Below, one piece after another: positions 44,970 through 54,283 of a stretch of DNA of 64,000 bases. The notes under the pieces were generated by a model. The model was not told the origin of the DNA. It did not search any database and worked only from the letters and a program-made list of their open reading frames with translations. The position numbers and the translations under genes were made by a program. The DNA is taken from NCBI RefSeq assembly GCF_003931875.1, contig NZ_CP034245.1:310001-374000 (forward strand), written 5' to 3'. Within the stretch, counting starts at the first letter, position 1, and every line of letters starts with the position of its first letter. The DNA comes from Microbacterium sp. 10M-3C3 (GTDB lineage Bacteria; Actinomycetota; Actinomycetes; Actinomycetales; Microbacteriaceae).

Positions 44970-46337
44970 TCAGAACTCGGGGATGTCGTCGCCGCGGCGC
45001 CGGCCCGCGCCGTGCACCTGCAGGTCGTCGAGCGCGTTGCGCAGCTTCTTCGACCGCGCGTCGAGCACAGTGTCGTAGCCGAGTCGCGTGGCCTCCGACA
45101 GTCGCTGCGCGGCCTGCGTCACGGGCCGGATCTCGCCCGTGAGCGTCAGCTCGCCGACGGCGGCCGTGCGGTGCGAGATCGTGCGGTGGTTCACGGCGTT
45201 GGCGACCGCGATCGCGATCGCGAGGTCGGCCGCGGGCTCGACCAGGCGCACGCCGCCGACGGTCGAGACGTAGACGTCCATCTCCGAGACCTTCACGCGC
45301 GCGCGCCGCTCCAGGATCGCCAGCACCATCGCGACGCGCGCGGCGTCGACGCCGTTGACCACGCGACGGGGGTTGGGCGCCTTCGTCTCGATCGTGAGCG
45401 CCTGCACCTCGACCGGGATCGCACGTCGGCCCTCGAGGGCGATCGTCACGCACGTGCCCGGCTCGGGGTCGCCGTGCCCGAGGAACAGGGCGCTCGGGTC
45501 GGGCACCTCGGCGATGCCCGACCCCGTCATGTCGAAGCATCCGACCTCGTCGGTGGGGCCGAACCGGTTCTTCAGCGCCCGCACGAACCGCAGCGACGTC
45601 TGCCGGTCGCCCTCGAAGTGGCACACGACGTCGACGAGGTGCTCGAGGATGCGGGGCCCCGCGATCGAGCCGTCCTTCGTGACGTGCCCCACGATGACGA
45701 CGGGCAGGTCCCGCTCCTTCGCGACGCGGATGAGGGTCGAGGCGACCTCGCGCACCTGACTTGGATGACCCGCCACGCCGTCGCTGAGCGCGGAGGAGAC
45801 CGTCTGCACCGAGTCGACGATGAGCAGCTCCGGCTGCACCTCGTCGATGTGCCCGAGGATCGTGGCGAGGTCGGTCTCGGCCGCGAGATACAGCTCGTCG
45901 TGCAGCGCCCCGGTGCGCTCGGCGCGCAGCCGCACCTGTGCGGTCGACTCCTCGCCGCTCGCGTACAGCACGCGTCGCCCGGCTCGCGCGCTCTGGGCGG
46001 CGACCTCGAGGAGCAGCGTCGACTTGCCGACGCCGGGTTCGCCGCTGAGGAGGATCGCCGCGCCGGGCACGATGCCGCCGCCGAGCACGCGGTCGAACTC
46101 GCCGACGCCGCTCGTGCGGCGCGGAGCATCCGCCGTGTCGATCTGCGTGATCGGGCGTGCCGAGCGTGACGCGGCGGGCGCGACCGGCGTGACGGTGCGC
46201 GTGATGCCGGTCTGCTCGCCGGCGTCGACGACCGTGCCCCACTGCTGGCACTCGCCGCAGCGGCCCACCCACTTCAGGGTCGTCCAGCCGCACTCGGTGC
46301 ACCGGTAGGAGGTCGTGGCGGTGCGGCGGGCGGGCAT
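44970..46337 (-). CDS. radA: DNA repair protein RadA
   Basis: A 455-residue RecA-like branch-migration helicase used in recombination. N-terminal C4 zinc finger (YRCTECGWTTLKWVGRCGEC), Walker A SGEPGVGKSTLLLEVA (~95), the RadA-specific KNRFGPTDEVGCF and a C-terminal Lon-like domain (VYVSTVGGVRLVEPAADLAI). ATG 46337 is chosen because TAGCCT (complement of 46345-46350) lies seven bases upstream. Leftward and monocistronic. Confidence 0.95.
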   Translation of the reverse strand: MPARRTATTSYRCTECGWTTLKWVGRCGECQQWGTVVDAGEQTGITRTVTPVAPAASRSARPITQIDTADAPRRTSGVGEFDRVLGGGIVPGAAILLSGEPGVGKSTLLLEVAAQSARAGRRVLYASGEESTAQVRLRAERTGALHDELYLAAETDLATILGHIDEVQPELLIVDSVQTVSSALSDGVAGHPSQVREVASTLIRVAKERDLPVVIVGHVTKDGSIAGPRILEHLVDVVCHFEGDRQTSLRFVRALKNRFGPTDEVGCFDMTGSGIAEVPDPSALFLGHGDPEPGTCVTIALEGRRAIPVEVQALTIETKAPNPRRVVNGVDAARVAMVLAILERRARVKVSEMDVYVSTVGGVRLVEPAADLAIAIAVANAVNHRTISHRTAAVGELTLTGEIRPVTQAAQRLSEATRLGYDTVLDARSKKLRNALDDLQVHGAGRRRGDDIPEF

Positions 46338-46386
46338 GGTTCTCAGGCTACGCGCCGCCCCCGACATCGCCGCCGAGCGCGCCCGC

Positions 46387-46845
46387 TCAGCCGTCGATCG
46401 TGAGAATCGGGACGCCGCGGGAGTCCGGATGCGGAGCCCGCCCGAGCGCCGGCGCGAGCACCTCGTCGATCACGACCTCGACCACGTAGTGCGTCTCGCC
46501 GGCCAGCAGGTGACCGGCGACCGACGCGGCGCCGCGCGCCTTGTCTCCGAGCGCGACGTGCACGTGGGGGACGACCGTGCCGTCGGGGGAGGTCGTGACC
46601 GTGCCCGAGCCGATCCCCTCGGCGTAGGTCACCTCCACGGCGTCGACGAGCGGCGCTTCGGGATCGGCGACGGGACCCTCCGCGGCGATGAGGCGGGCGC
46701 GGCGGAACGCGCCGCTGAACGTTCCGATCACCGCCTGGACCACGCCGTGGTGGGCGCATGCCGTCGCGAGTGCGGCGAGCACGTCGTCGCCCGGCTCCAG
46801 CACGACGAGGAGCCGCCGACCCGTGGTGATCTCTGCGGTCCGCAC
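46387..46845 (-). CDS. PPC domain (DUF296) protein
   Basis: A 152-residue PPC/DUF296 protein: RLLVVLEPGDDVLAALATACAHHGV, the FSGAFRRARL strand and the metal-site motif VVPHVHVALGDKARGAASVAGHLL. Bacterial members form trimers and their function is unclear; AT-hook versions bind DNA. GTG start is supported by TAGGAGG six bases upstream. Divergent from the amidohydrolase-transport operon. Confidence 0.85.
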   Translation of the reverse strand: MRTAEITTGRRLLVVLEPGDDVLAALATACAHHGVVQAVIGTFSGAFRRARLIAAEGPVADPEAPLVDAVEVTYAEGIGSGTVTTSPDGTVVPHVHVALGDKARGAASVAGHLLAGETHYVVEVVIDEVLAPALGRAPHPDSRGVPILTIDG

Positions 46846-47062
46846 GTTATACCTCCTACATGTTGACAAGATTCCGCATCCGGGCATGAGCGGCGATCCA
46901 TCTTCGCCGGAGCTGCCCGGAAAAACGCCACCGTCGTGTTTCGATCCCGTAAAACGTGGCGACCGAAACCGTAACTTGTCGATATCCGCCCTCCCCGTCG
47001 CCGTAACGTGAAGAGGGGGCGAACCCGACGCCCCCTCTTCCCCCCTTTCACGAGGAGTCCCT
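46846..47062. other. Divergent, relatively AT-rich promoter region
   Basis: 217 bp between the PPC gene and the amidohydrolase operon, visibly richer in A/T than its surroundings. It contains TAACGT at 47004-47009 (a possible -10) and CGCCAC/GTGGCG arms around 46926-46965. No gene seen. Confidence 0.5.
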
Positions 47063-48298
47063 GTGTCCGCGCGCCCCGCGTCCCTGTCCGGTCTCCCGCT
47101 GTGGGATGGCGACGCCGATCGCGGCCCGTCGACCATCGCGTGGCAGGCCGGACGGATCACAGACGTCGCGCCCGCGGCCGCCGCGTCCGCCGAGTACTCG
47201 ATCGTGCCGGGGCTCATCGACACCCACGTGCACCTCGACTCGTCGGCCTCGTCGCGGCCCGGCGACTGGATGACGTGGCCGCTCATCACGCCCGCGTCTG
47301 AGCGCTCGCTGCACGTCGTCGCGCACGCCCGGCACGCGGCGGCGGCCGGCATCACGACCCTCCGCGACCTGTCGGGCAGCGACGTCCAGCTCTCCGCCGC
47401 CCGCGCGCTCGACGAGGGTCTCATCCCGGGCCCTCGCCTGCTGGTGCACGGCGCGGTGGGCATGACCGCGGGACACGGCGACCTGTTCGTGCCGCCGCAC
47501 TACCCGCATCGCGCGCCGCTCGCGGACTCGCCCGACGAGTGCCGCAAGCTCGTCCGGCAGTGGGCGCGCTCGGGCGCCGACGGCATCAAGATCTTCACGA
47601 GCGGCGGCGTGCTCTCGATCGGCGACAAGGTCGGCTGGCGCAACCAGACGCCGCAGGAGATCGCCGCGACCGTCGACGAGGCGCACGCGCTCGGGATGCT
47701 CGTGGCGGCGCACACGCACACCGCCGAGGGCGTCGACATCGCTCTCGAGTTCGGGGTCGACTCGATCGAGCACGGCACGGGCATCGAGGAGCGCCACTGG
47801 GAGACGCTGCTGGAGCGCAACCTCCCCGTCGCGCCGACGCTCCTCATCAACGACGCAATCGCCGACCGCCGCATCCCGGTCAGCGACGACGCGGCCGAGA
47901 AGGCGCGCGCGGTCGTCGCCGAGCGCGACGCGAACTTCGCCGGCGCGGGTGCCGCCGGCATCCGCTTCGTCCTCGGCACCGACGCGAACGGCATCATGGT
48001 GCGCTTCGGCGACCAGCTCGAGGAGCTGCGCCTCATGAAGCGCGCGTTCGAGTGGACGAGCGAGCGCGCGATGCGCGCGGGCACCTCGGATGCGGCGGAC
48101 GCGATCCGCCTCAGCGGCACCACCGGGCGGCTGCGTCCGGGCCTGGGTGCGGACTTCCTGGTCGTGCGCGGCCGGCCGTGGGAGGACATCGACGTCCTCG
48201 TTCCGGAGAACATCGTCGCCGTCGTGGCTCGTGGCGAGCTCATGGCCGGTGCCTTCCCCGACGACGTCACCCCCACAGCAGCCCACCCGGGCACGTAA
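47063..48298 (+). CDS. Amidohydrolase family protein (imidazolonepropionase/prolidase-like)
   Basis: A 411-residue metal-dependent hydrolase of the M38/amidohydrolase superfamily. Metal ligands are visible: IDTHVHLD, GIKIFTSGG (Lys), AAHTHTAEG, SIEHGTG and LGTDANG. The C-terminus closes the small beta domain (GLGADFLVVRGRPWEDI). Such enzymes act on acyl-prolyl or acyl-arginine dipeptides or related amides. It precedes a peptide-type ABC transporter by 9 bp, so it probably hydrolyses the imported compound. GTG start; no signal peptide. Confidence 0.85.
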   Translation: MSARPASLSGLPLWDGDADRGPSTIAWQAGRITDVAPAAAASAEYSIVPGLIDTHVHLDSSASSRPGDWMTWPLITPASERSLHVVAHARHAAAAGITTLRDLSGSDVQLSAARALDEGLIPGPRLLVHGAVGMTAGHGDLFVPPHYPHRAPLADSPDECRKLVRQWARSGADGIKIFTSGGVLSIGDKVGWRNQTPQEIAATVDEAHALGMLVAAHTHTAEGVDIALEFGVDSIEHGTGIEERHWETLLERNLPVAPTLLINDAIADRRIPVSDDAAEKARAVVAERDANFAGAGAAGIRFVLGTDANGIMVRFGDQLEELRLMKRAFEWTSERAMRAGTSDAADAIRLSGTTGRLRPGLGADFLVVRGRPWEDIDVLVPENIVAVVARGELMAGAFPDDVTPTAAHPGT

Positions 48299-48307
48299 GG
48301 AGATCCC

Positions 48308-49918
48308 GTGATCCACACCCGCTCCCGCGCCGCGCGCCGGGCCGCGGTGCCGGCCGTCGCCGGCGTCGCGCTGCTCGCGCTCGCCGGATGTGCCGCCGGC
48401 ACCGCCGAGCAGTCGTCCACCCCTGCCGCCGACCAGCCGCAGGACATCGTCTTCGCGCTCAAGGAGGACCCGGCCTGCATCGACCCGCAGCAGACGTCGG
48501 TCACGACGTCGCTCATCGTCGGCCGGCAGCTCACCGACTCGCTCCTGGATCAGAACCCCGACACCGGTGAGATCGTGCCGTGGCTCGCGAGCGAGTGGGA
48601 GGTGAGCGACGACCTCACGTCGTACACCTTCACGCTGCGCGACGGCGTGACCTTCAGCGACGGCACGCCGCTGACCTCTGAGGTCGTCGCCGCGAACTTC
48701 GACGCCATCAAGGGGCTCGGCGCGGCCGCGTCGCTGGCCAACGGCTACCTCGCGGGCTACGCCGGCACCGAGGTGACCGACGACGCGCACTTCACCGTGA
48801 ACTTCTCCGCGCCGAACGTGCAGTTCCAGCAGGGCGCCACGACCATGTCGCTGGGCATCCTGTCGGCCGACACCGTCGCGCAGCCCGCGGAGGCGCGCTG
48901 CGCCTCGATCGTGGGCACCGGTCCTTTCACACTCGACTCCTACACGCCCAACGACTCCGTCGAGATCGTGCGCCGCGACGGCTACGACTGGGCGTCCGAG
49001 CTCCGCGAGCACGAGGGCGAGGCCTACCTCGAGAAGGTGAGCTTCCCGATCATCACCGAGCCGAGCGTGCGCACCGGCGGCCTCGAGTCGGGCGAGTACG
49101 ACGTCATCCAGGACCTGCCCTACGTCGACGAGCCGCGCTTCAGCACCCCCGACTACCGCCTGTACGCCAAGGCCAACCCGGGCGTTCCCAACTCGTTCGT
49201 CGTGAACACGAGCCGCGGCGTGCTCGCCGACGAGAAGGTGCGCCAGGCCGTGACCCAGGGCCTGGACCGCGACAAGATCAACGTGCTCGCCGGCTCGCAG
49301 AGCGGGAAGGCCCCCACGAGCGTGCTCACCTCGTCGACGCCCGGCTACACCGACCTCGGCGACGTGCTCGCGTACGACCCGGACGGCGCGAAGGACCTGC
49401 TCGAGGACGACGGCTGGACGCTCGGCTCCGACGGCATCTACGCCAAGGACGGGCAGCGGCTGAGCTTCACGGTCACCGCGTTCTACGCGCAGGACGTGCT
49501 CGAGGCCGCGCAGATCCAGCTGAAGGACGTCGGCATCGACCTGCAGCTGAAGATGGTCTCTTCGGGCGACTTCTTCGGTGCGATCGCCTCGGGCGACTAC
49601 GACGCGCTCGGCGCGGGCCTCACGCGCACCGACCCCGACGCCCTCCGCACGCTCCTGTCGACGGCGTCGCCGTCGCGCTGGGGCATCGTCGACGACCCCG
49701 AGCTGGAGTCGCTCCTGCAGGAGCAGTCGCAGACGGCGGATGCGGCGGCGCGTCAGAAGCTCGTCGACGAGATCCAGAGCATCGTGGCCGAGAAGGCGTA
49801 CGTCATCCCGACGCTCGAGACCGTACAGCTGCACGCCTCGCGCGTCGGCGTCGACGGCGTCACGTTCGATTCCGCCTCGCGTCTGCACCTCTACGACGCG
49901 CGGGTGGTCTCGGACTGA
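48308..49918 (+). CDS. ABC transporter substrate-binding lipoprotein (family 5, peptide/nickel)
   Basis: A 536-residue extracytoplasmic solute-binding protein: signal with lipobox LLALAGCAAG (Cys ~28), then DIVFALKEDPACIDPQQTSV, LASEWEVSDDLTSYTFTLRDGVTFSDGTPL and VRQAVTQGLDRDKINVLA, typical of DppA/OppA. AAGGAG lies just before the GTG start. Four transporter genes follow with overlaps, giving one operon. Confidence 0.93.
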   Translation: MIHTRSRAARRAAVPAVAGVALLALAGCAAGTAEQSSTPAADQPQDIVFALKEDPACIDPQQTSVTTSLIVGRQLTDSLLDQNPDTGEIVPWLASEWEVSDDLTSYTFTLRDGVTFSDGTPLTSEVVAANFDAIKGLGAAASLANGYLAGYAGTEVTDDAHFTVNFSAPNVQFQQGATTMSLGILSADTVAQPAEARCASIVGTGPFTLDSYTPNDSVEIVRRDGYDWASELREHEGEAYLEKVSFPIITEPSVRTGGLESGEYDVIQDLPYVDEPRFSTPDYRLYAKANPGVPNSFVVNTSRGVLADEKVRQAVTQGLDRDKINVLAGSQSGKAPTSVLTSSTPGYTDLGDVLAYDPDGAKDLLEDDGWTLGSDGIYAKDGQRLSFTVTAFYAQDVLEAAQIQLKDVGIDLQLKMVSSGDFFGAIASGDYDALGAGLTRTDPDALRTLLSTASPSRWGIVDDPELESLLQEQSQTADAAARQKLVDEIQSIVAEKAYVIPTLETVQLHASRVGVDGVTFDSASRLHLYDARVVSD

Positions 49919-50961
49919 TGGCCCAGCCGGAGCAGCGCGCGGCATCCGCGCGAACGGGAGGGGCGGCCGCGGTCGCCCGCTTCCTCCTCCCGAAGATCGC
50001 TCAGTGCGTCTTCGTGGTGTGGGCGACGTACACCGTCGCGTTCGTGCTGATCCACGCGCTGCCCGGCGACCCCGTCCTCGCCGCGCTGTCGCTGCGCGGT
50101 GGGGACGCCACCTCCACCGACCCGGCCGAGCTGCAGGCGCTGCGCGAGCGCTACGGCCTGGACGGCCCGCCGTGGCAGCAGTACCTGACTGGGCTCGTGG
50201 CCCTCGTGCGCGGCGACCTCGGCATCTCCATCGCGACCGGCCAGCCCGTCGTGGACATGGTCGGTCGCGCGTTCCCCAACACCGCCGCCGTCGCCGTCTT
50301 CGCCCTCATCCTCGGCTTCGTGGGCGCGCTGGCCTTCACGGTGTGGGCGTACGTCGCCCGCTTGGCATGGCTGCGCGGCGTCGTCACGCAGATTCCGCCG
50401 CTCGGCATCGCGACCCCCGCCTTCCTCACCGGGCTCGTGCTGATCAGCGTGTTCTCGTTCGGACTCGGCTGGTTCCCCGCATCCGGCAGCACCGGCTTCG
50501 CGAGCATCGTGCTGCCGGGCATCACGCTCGCCCTCCCGACCGGTGCGATCTTCTTCCAGGTGTTCTCCGCGGCCGTGTTCGACGCCGGCGCGAGCCCGTT
50601 CGTCTTCACCGCGAATGCGAAGGGCCTCGCGCAGCGCACGGTCGTCGTGCGGCACGTGCTGCGCAACGCCCTGCTCCCCTCGATCACGATCATCGGCCTG
50701 CAGATCGGCTACCTCGCTGGAGGCACCGCGGTCGTGGAGACCGTCTTCTCGCGCGACGGCATCGGCCGCCTCACGGTGGACGCCGTTCTCGCGCGCGACA
50801 TCAACGTCGTCATGGGCGTCGTGGTCGTCGTCTCGGTCGTCTACGCCGTCGTCACGCTCGTGGTCGACGGCCTGTACGGCGTCATCGACCCGCGCACGCG
50901 CACACGCCTGACCGACGGCCGCCGCCGCCCGCGCGCGGCCGTCGCGGAGGTCGCCGGATGA
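49918..50961 (+). CDS. ABC transporter permease (DppB-like)
   Basis: A 347-residue permease: TVAFVLIHALPGDPVLAALS is the DppB N-terminal signature, with six membrane helices and the EAA loop FTANAKGLAQRTVVVRHVLRNALLP. The ATG overlaps the binding-protein stop by one base (TGATG) and the 3' end overlaps the next permease. Confidence 0.94.
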   Translation: MAQPEQRAASARTGGAAAVARFLLPKIAQCVFVVWATYTVAFVLIHALPGDPVLAALSLRGGDATSTDPAELQALRERYGLDGPPWQQYLTGLVALVRGDLGISIATGQPVVDMVGRAFPNTAAVAVFALILGFVGALAFTVWAYVARLAWLRGVVTQIPPLGIATPAFLTGLVLISVFSFGLGWFPASGSTGFASIVLPGITLALPTGAIFFQVFSAAVFDAGASPFVFTANAKGLAQRTVVVRHVLRNALLPSITIIGLQIGYLAGGTAVVETVFSRDGIGRLTVDAVLARDINVVMGVVVVVSVVYAVVTLVVDGLYGVIDPRTRTRLTDGRRRPRAAVAEVAG

Positions 50962-51755
50962 GCCTCCTCCGCAAGCCCGGGCTCATCGTCTCGGCGCTGT
51001 TCCTCGCGCTCGTCGTCGCGGCGATCCTCGCGCCGCCGCTGCTGGCGCCGTACGACCCCTACGACTCGGTCGGCTCGGCGCGTCTCGCACCGCCGAGCGC
51101 CGAGCACCTCTTCGGCACCGACCACCTCGCCCGCGACGTCTTCTCGCGCGTCGTCTACGGCGCGCAGCTGTCGGTCTCGGCCGCCGTCCTCGCGGTCGTC
51201 GCCGGCGCGCTCATCGGCTCGATCGTGGGACTGGTCACGGGCTACGTCGGCGGCCCGGTCGACTTCGTCGTCATGCGCTTCGTCGATGTGCTCATCGCGA
51301 TCCCCGGCATCCTGCTCGCCCTCATCGTCGTCGCCTCGCTCGGGTTCGGGCCGCTGTCGATCGCGCTCGGTGTGGGTCTCGGGGCCGCGGGGTCGTTCGC
51401 CCGCGTCATGCGTGCGCAGGTGCTGCGCGTGCGCGGCGAGGAGTACGTCGAAGCCGCGCGCACCCTGGGAGCGCGGGGGCCGGCCGTGCTGGTCCGACAT
51501 GTCCTGCCCAACGCGGCGCGCCCGGTCGTCGCGATGGCCTCGCTCGAGCTGGCCCTCGCGATCCTGTCGGTGTCGGCGCTGAGCTTCCTCGGCTTCGGCG
51601 CGCAGCCGCCCGCGCCGGAGTGGGGTGCCCTCGTGTCGGCGGGCCGCGACTACGTCGCGATCGCGCCATGGCTGAGCATCCTTCCCGGCGCCGTGATCCT
51701 CGCGGTCGTGCTCGCCGTCAACCGCGTCGCCCGATCGGTGGGAGGGGAGCGATGA
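50958..51755 (+). CDS. ABC transporter permease (DppC-like)
   Basis: A 265-residue permease: HLFGTDHLARDVFSRVVYGA is the DppC signature and YVEAARTLGARGPAVLVRHVLPN the EAA loop that contacts the ATPase. Six membrane helices. ATG and stop overlap both neighbours (ATGA). Confidence 0.94.
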   Translation: MSLLRKPGLIVSALFLALVVAAILAPPLLAPYDPYDSVGSARLAPPSAEHLFGTDHLARDVFSRVVYGAQLSVSAAVLAVVAGALIGSIVGLVTGYVGGPVDFVVMRFVDVLIAIPGILLALIVVASLGFGPLSIALGVGLGAAGSFARVMRAQVLRVRGEEYVEAARTLGARGPAVLVRHVLPNAARPVVAMASLELALAILSVSALSFLGFGAQPPAPEWGALVSAGRDYVAIAPWLSILPGAVILAVVLAVNRVARSVGGER

Positions 51756-53362
51756 GCGCTCTGCTGGAGGTGCGCGGCCTGCGCGTCGACTACGGCCGCG
51801 GCGCGCGCGCCCACCCTGCCCTCCGCGGCGTCGACCTCGACGTCGCCCCCGGCGAGATCGTCGCGATCGTCGGCGAGTCCGGCTCGGGCAAGAGCACCCT
51901 CGCGCACGCGATCGTGCGGCTGCTGCCGGATGCGGCACGCCTGCGCGGCGGGGAGATCCGCTTCGGCGGCAGCGACCTGGTGCGCACCGCCACGGTCGCG
52001 CTCCGCCGCATCCGAGGCAAGCGGATCGGCTTCGTGCCGCAGGATCCCTCGCACAGCCTCAACCCGCTCATGCGGGTGGGCGAGCAGATCGCCGAGACCC
52101 TCCAGCGGCATCGGGGGCTCACGCGCGCCGACGCGCACGCGCGCGCGGTCGAGATCATCGACGAGGTCGGGGTGCCCGACGCCGCCGTGCGTGCCCGGCA
52201 GTACCCGCACGAGCTGTCGGGGGGTCTGCGTCAGCGCATCCTCATCGGCATCGCGTGGTCGTGCGAACCCGAGCTCGTGATCGCGGACGAGCCCACAAGC
52301 GCCCTCGACGCCACCGTCCAGCGTCACGTGCTCGACCGGATGCAGGCGCTCGCCGCCTCCCACGGCACGGCCGTGCTGCTGGTCACACACGACCTCGCGG
52401 TCGCGTCGGACCGCGCCGACCGCATCGTCGTGGTGAACCGCGGCGAGATCGTCGAGACCGGACGCGCCGCCGACGTGCTGGCCGCGCCGCAGCATCCGTA
52501 CACGCAGCGCCTCGTCGCCGCCGCGCCCGGCCTGCACAGCGAGCGATTGCGCCCCCGTGCCGACGTCGTGGCGCGCGAGATCCCGGCGACCGACGCGCCG
52601 CTCCTCGAGGTGACCGGCCTGTCGAAGACATACCGCTCCGGCGGCGCGGAGATCGCCGCCGTCGACGCGGTCGAGTTCGCCGTGCCGCGCGGGTCGACGT
52701 TCTCCCTGGTCGGCGAGTCCGGGTCGGGCAAGAGCACCACCGCGCGAATGATCGCGCGCATCGTCGAGGCCGACGCGGGATCCGTCGTGTTCGACGGCCG
52801 CGACATCCTGCCCGTGCGCGGGGGAGCGCTGCGCGAGCTGCGCCGCCGCATCCAGGTCGTCTACCAGAATCCGTTCGGCTCGCTCGACCCGCGCATGAGC
52901 GTCGAGCGCATCATCGCCGAGCCGCTGCAGGCGTTCGGCGTGCCGCGGGCGCAGCGTCGCGCGAGCGCGCGCGAGCTGCTCGCGGACGTCGGGCTCGCCC
53001 CCGAGCTGCTGCGCCGCCGGCCGGCAGAGCTGTCGGGCGGTCAGCGGCAGCGCGTCGCGATCGCGCGGGCGATCGCCCTGCGACCCGAGCTCATCGTGCT
53101 GGACGAGCCGGTGTCGGCGCTCGACGTGTCTGTGCAGGAGCAGGTGCTCCAGCTGCTCGTCGACCTGCAGGCCGAGCACGGGCTGACGTACCTCTTCATC
53201 TCGCACGACCTCGGCGTCATCCGCCAGATCTCCGACCACGTCGCCGTCATGCGGCGCGGCCGGATCGTCGAGCAGGGCCCGGTCGCGCAGATCTTCGGCA
53301 GCCCCGCCCACGCCTACACGCAGGAGCTCCTGGGCGCGATCCCCGGCACGCGCGCCCGCTGA
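51752..53362 (+). CDS. Fused double ABC transporter ATP-binding protein (DppD-DppF)
   Basis: A 536-residue protein holding two complete ATPase domains. First: Walker A GESGSGKST (~38), signature LSGGLRQRI, Walker B LVIADEPTSALD. Second: GESGSGKST (~325), LSGGQRQRVAI, LIVLDEPVSALD. Each ends with the C-terminal oligopeptide-transporter motif HPYTQRL / HAYTQELL. The fusion replaces separate DppD and DppF. It completes the operon starting with the amidohydrolase; GGAGGGG precedes the ATG. Confidence 0.94.
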   Translation: MSALLEVRGLRVDYGRGARAHPALRGVDLDVAPGEIVAIVGESGSGKSTLAHAIVRLLPDAARLRGGEIRFGGSDLVRTATVALRRIRGKRIGFVPQDPSHSLNPLMRVGEQIAETLQRHRGLTRADAHARAVEIIDEVGVPDAAVRARQYPHELSGGLRQRILIGIAWSCEPELVIADEPTSALDATVQRHVLDRMQALAASHGTAVLLVTHDLAVASDRADRIVVVNRGEIVETGRAADVLAAPQHPYTQRLVAAAPGLHSERLRPRADVVAREIPATDAPLLEVTGLSKTYRSGGAEIAAVDAVEFAVPRGSTFSLVGESGSGKSTTARMIARIVEADAGSVVFDGRDILPVRGGALRELRRRIQVVYQNPFGSLDPRMSVERIIAEPLQAFGVPRAQRRASARELLADVGLAPELLRRRPAELSGGQRQRVAIARAIALRPELIVLDEPVSALDVSVQEQVLQLLVDLQAEHGLTYLFISHDLGVIRQISDHVAVMRRGRIVEQGPVAQIFGSPAHAYTQELLGAIPGTRAR

Positions 53363-53378
53363 CCCGGCGCACGAGACC

Positions 53379-53444
53379 GGGCTAGATCCGGGCTCCATCC
53401 GGGCTCGATCCAGGCTCGATCCAGGCTCGATCCAGGCTCCATCC
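53379..53444. repeat. Six tandem 11-bp repeats
   Basis: Six head-to-tail copies of the unit (A/G)GGCT(A/C)(G/C)ATCC: GGGCTAGATCC, GGGCTCCATCC, GGGCTCGATCC, AGGCTCGATCC twice, and AGGCTCCATCC. The array starts 16 bp after the transporter stop. The 11-bp period places each unit on the same helix face. Function unknown. Confidence 0.9.
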
Positions 53445-53459
53445 GCGCTCGAGAGCGGG

Positions 53460-53516
53460 CGAATCGGCCGGAATCAGTACGAATCAGCGCCGAACGTACT
53501 GCATTCGGCCGATTCG
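53460..53516. terminator. Long hairpin between converging genes
   Basis: 22-bp imperfect inverted arms (53460-53481 and 53495-53516) including CGAATCGGCCG / CGGCCGATTCG and CAGTACG / CGTACTG, with a 13-nt loop. Probable bidirectional terminator or REP-like element; no T-run. Confidence 0.65.
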
Positions 53517-53542
53517 CCTGTTTCTGCGCGCGGACCCGCGCG

Positions 53543-54277
53543 TCAGCGGAGGGCGGACAGGATGCGGCGGACGATCGCCGCGCTCTCGGCGGCGACGTGC
53601 GCCAGGATCCGCTCGCCCTTGTCCGCGGTCGCCGGCCGCGGGTCGCCGAACACGCCGCTGCGCGACAGCGGGGCGAGCGCCATCTGCCGCAGCCCGAAGT
53701 CGGCGGGCATCTCGGGATACTCGGGTGCCAGCCGGTCGCCGCGCACGAGGCCCGGCGCGATTGCGAGCACCATCGACGTCTCGATCTCGTCGGCGTGGCA
53801 GAGGCCCGGCGCCGCCCACGGCGTCTCCTTGACCTCGTCACCGATCTCGACGAGGCCCGGATAGTCGAGCACGACGACCGGCATGCCGCCCCGCGCCGCA
53901 CTCGCCTCCGCCGCCCGCTGCAGGGGCACGCGATTGCCGAAGTCGCCGTTGACGACCACGAGCAGCGCGAAGCCCATGCGCTCGACGGATGCCGCCGCAT
54001 CCGCGCACACGGACGCCACCGTGTCGGCGGCCAGCGACACCGTGCCGGGCAGCGCCTCGTTGCTCCACGTGTTGCCGAGTGGGATCGCCGGGAGCAGCGC
54101 GGCGTCGAGGTCGGCGGCGAGGCGTCGCGCGAGCTCGCCGGCCTGCAGGGTATCCGTCGACAGCGGCAGGTGCGGGCCGTGCTGCTCGAGCGCGCCGAAC
54201 GGAAGCACCGCGACACGGGGGCCGGCCTCAAGGAACGCGGCGACGTCTGTCCAGGTCGCGTGGGCGAGTTCCAGCAT
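53543..54277 (-). CDS. Creatininase-family amidohydrolase, altered metal-site motif
   Basis: A 244-residue protein of the creatininase/MftE family: VAVLPFGALEQHGPHLPLST contains the Glu and His metal ligands with Asp just after (TDT), then LPAIPLGNTWSNEALPGTVS and PGLCHADEIETSMVLAI. The family's usual NGHxxN is NGDFGN here, replacing the His with Asp, so the second metal site may differ. Substrate unknown; no mycofactocin genes nearby. Six bp after the ldh stop, so probably co-transcribed with it. Confidence 0.82.
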   Translation of the reverse strand: MLELAHATWTDVAAFLEAGPRVAVLPFGALEQHGPHLPLSTDTLQAGELARRLAADLDAALLPAIPLGNTWSNEALPGTVSLAADTVASVCADAAASVERMGFALLVVVNGDFGNRVPLQRAAEASAARGGMPVVVLDYPGLVEIGDEVKETPWAAPGLCHADEIETSMVLAIAPGLVRGDRLAPEYPEMPADFGLRQMALAPLSRSGVFGDPRPATADKGERILAHVAAESAAIVRRILSALR

Positions 54278-54283
54278 CCCGGA

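Noticed and set aside
47048..49945. A 965-residue open frame antisense to the amidohydrolase and binding-protein genes
   Set aside because: Arg/Val/Gly-rich shadow sequence crossing two real genes and their intergenic gap; no recognisable protein pattern.
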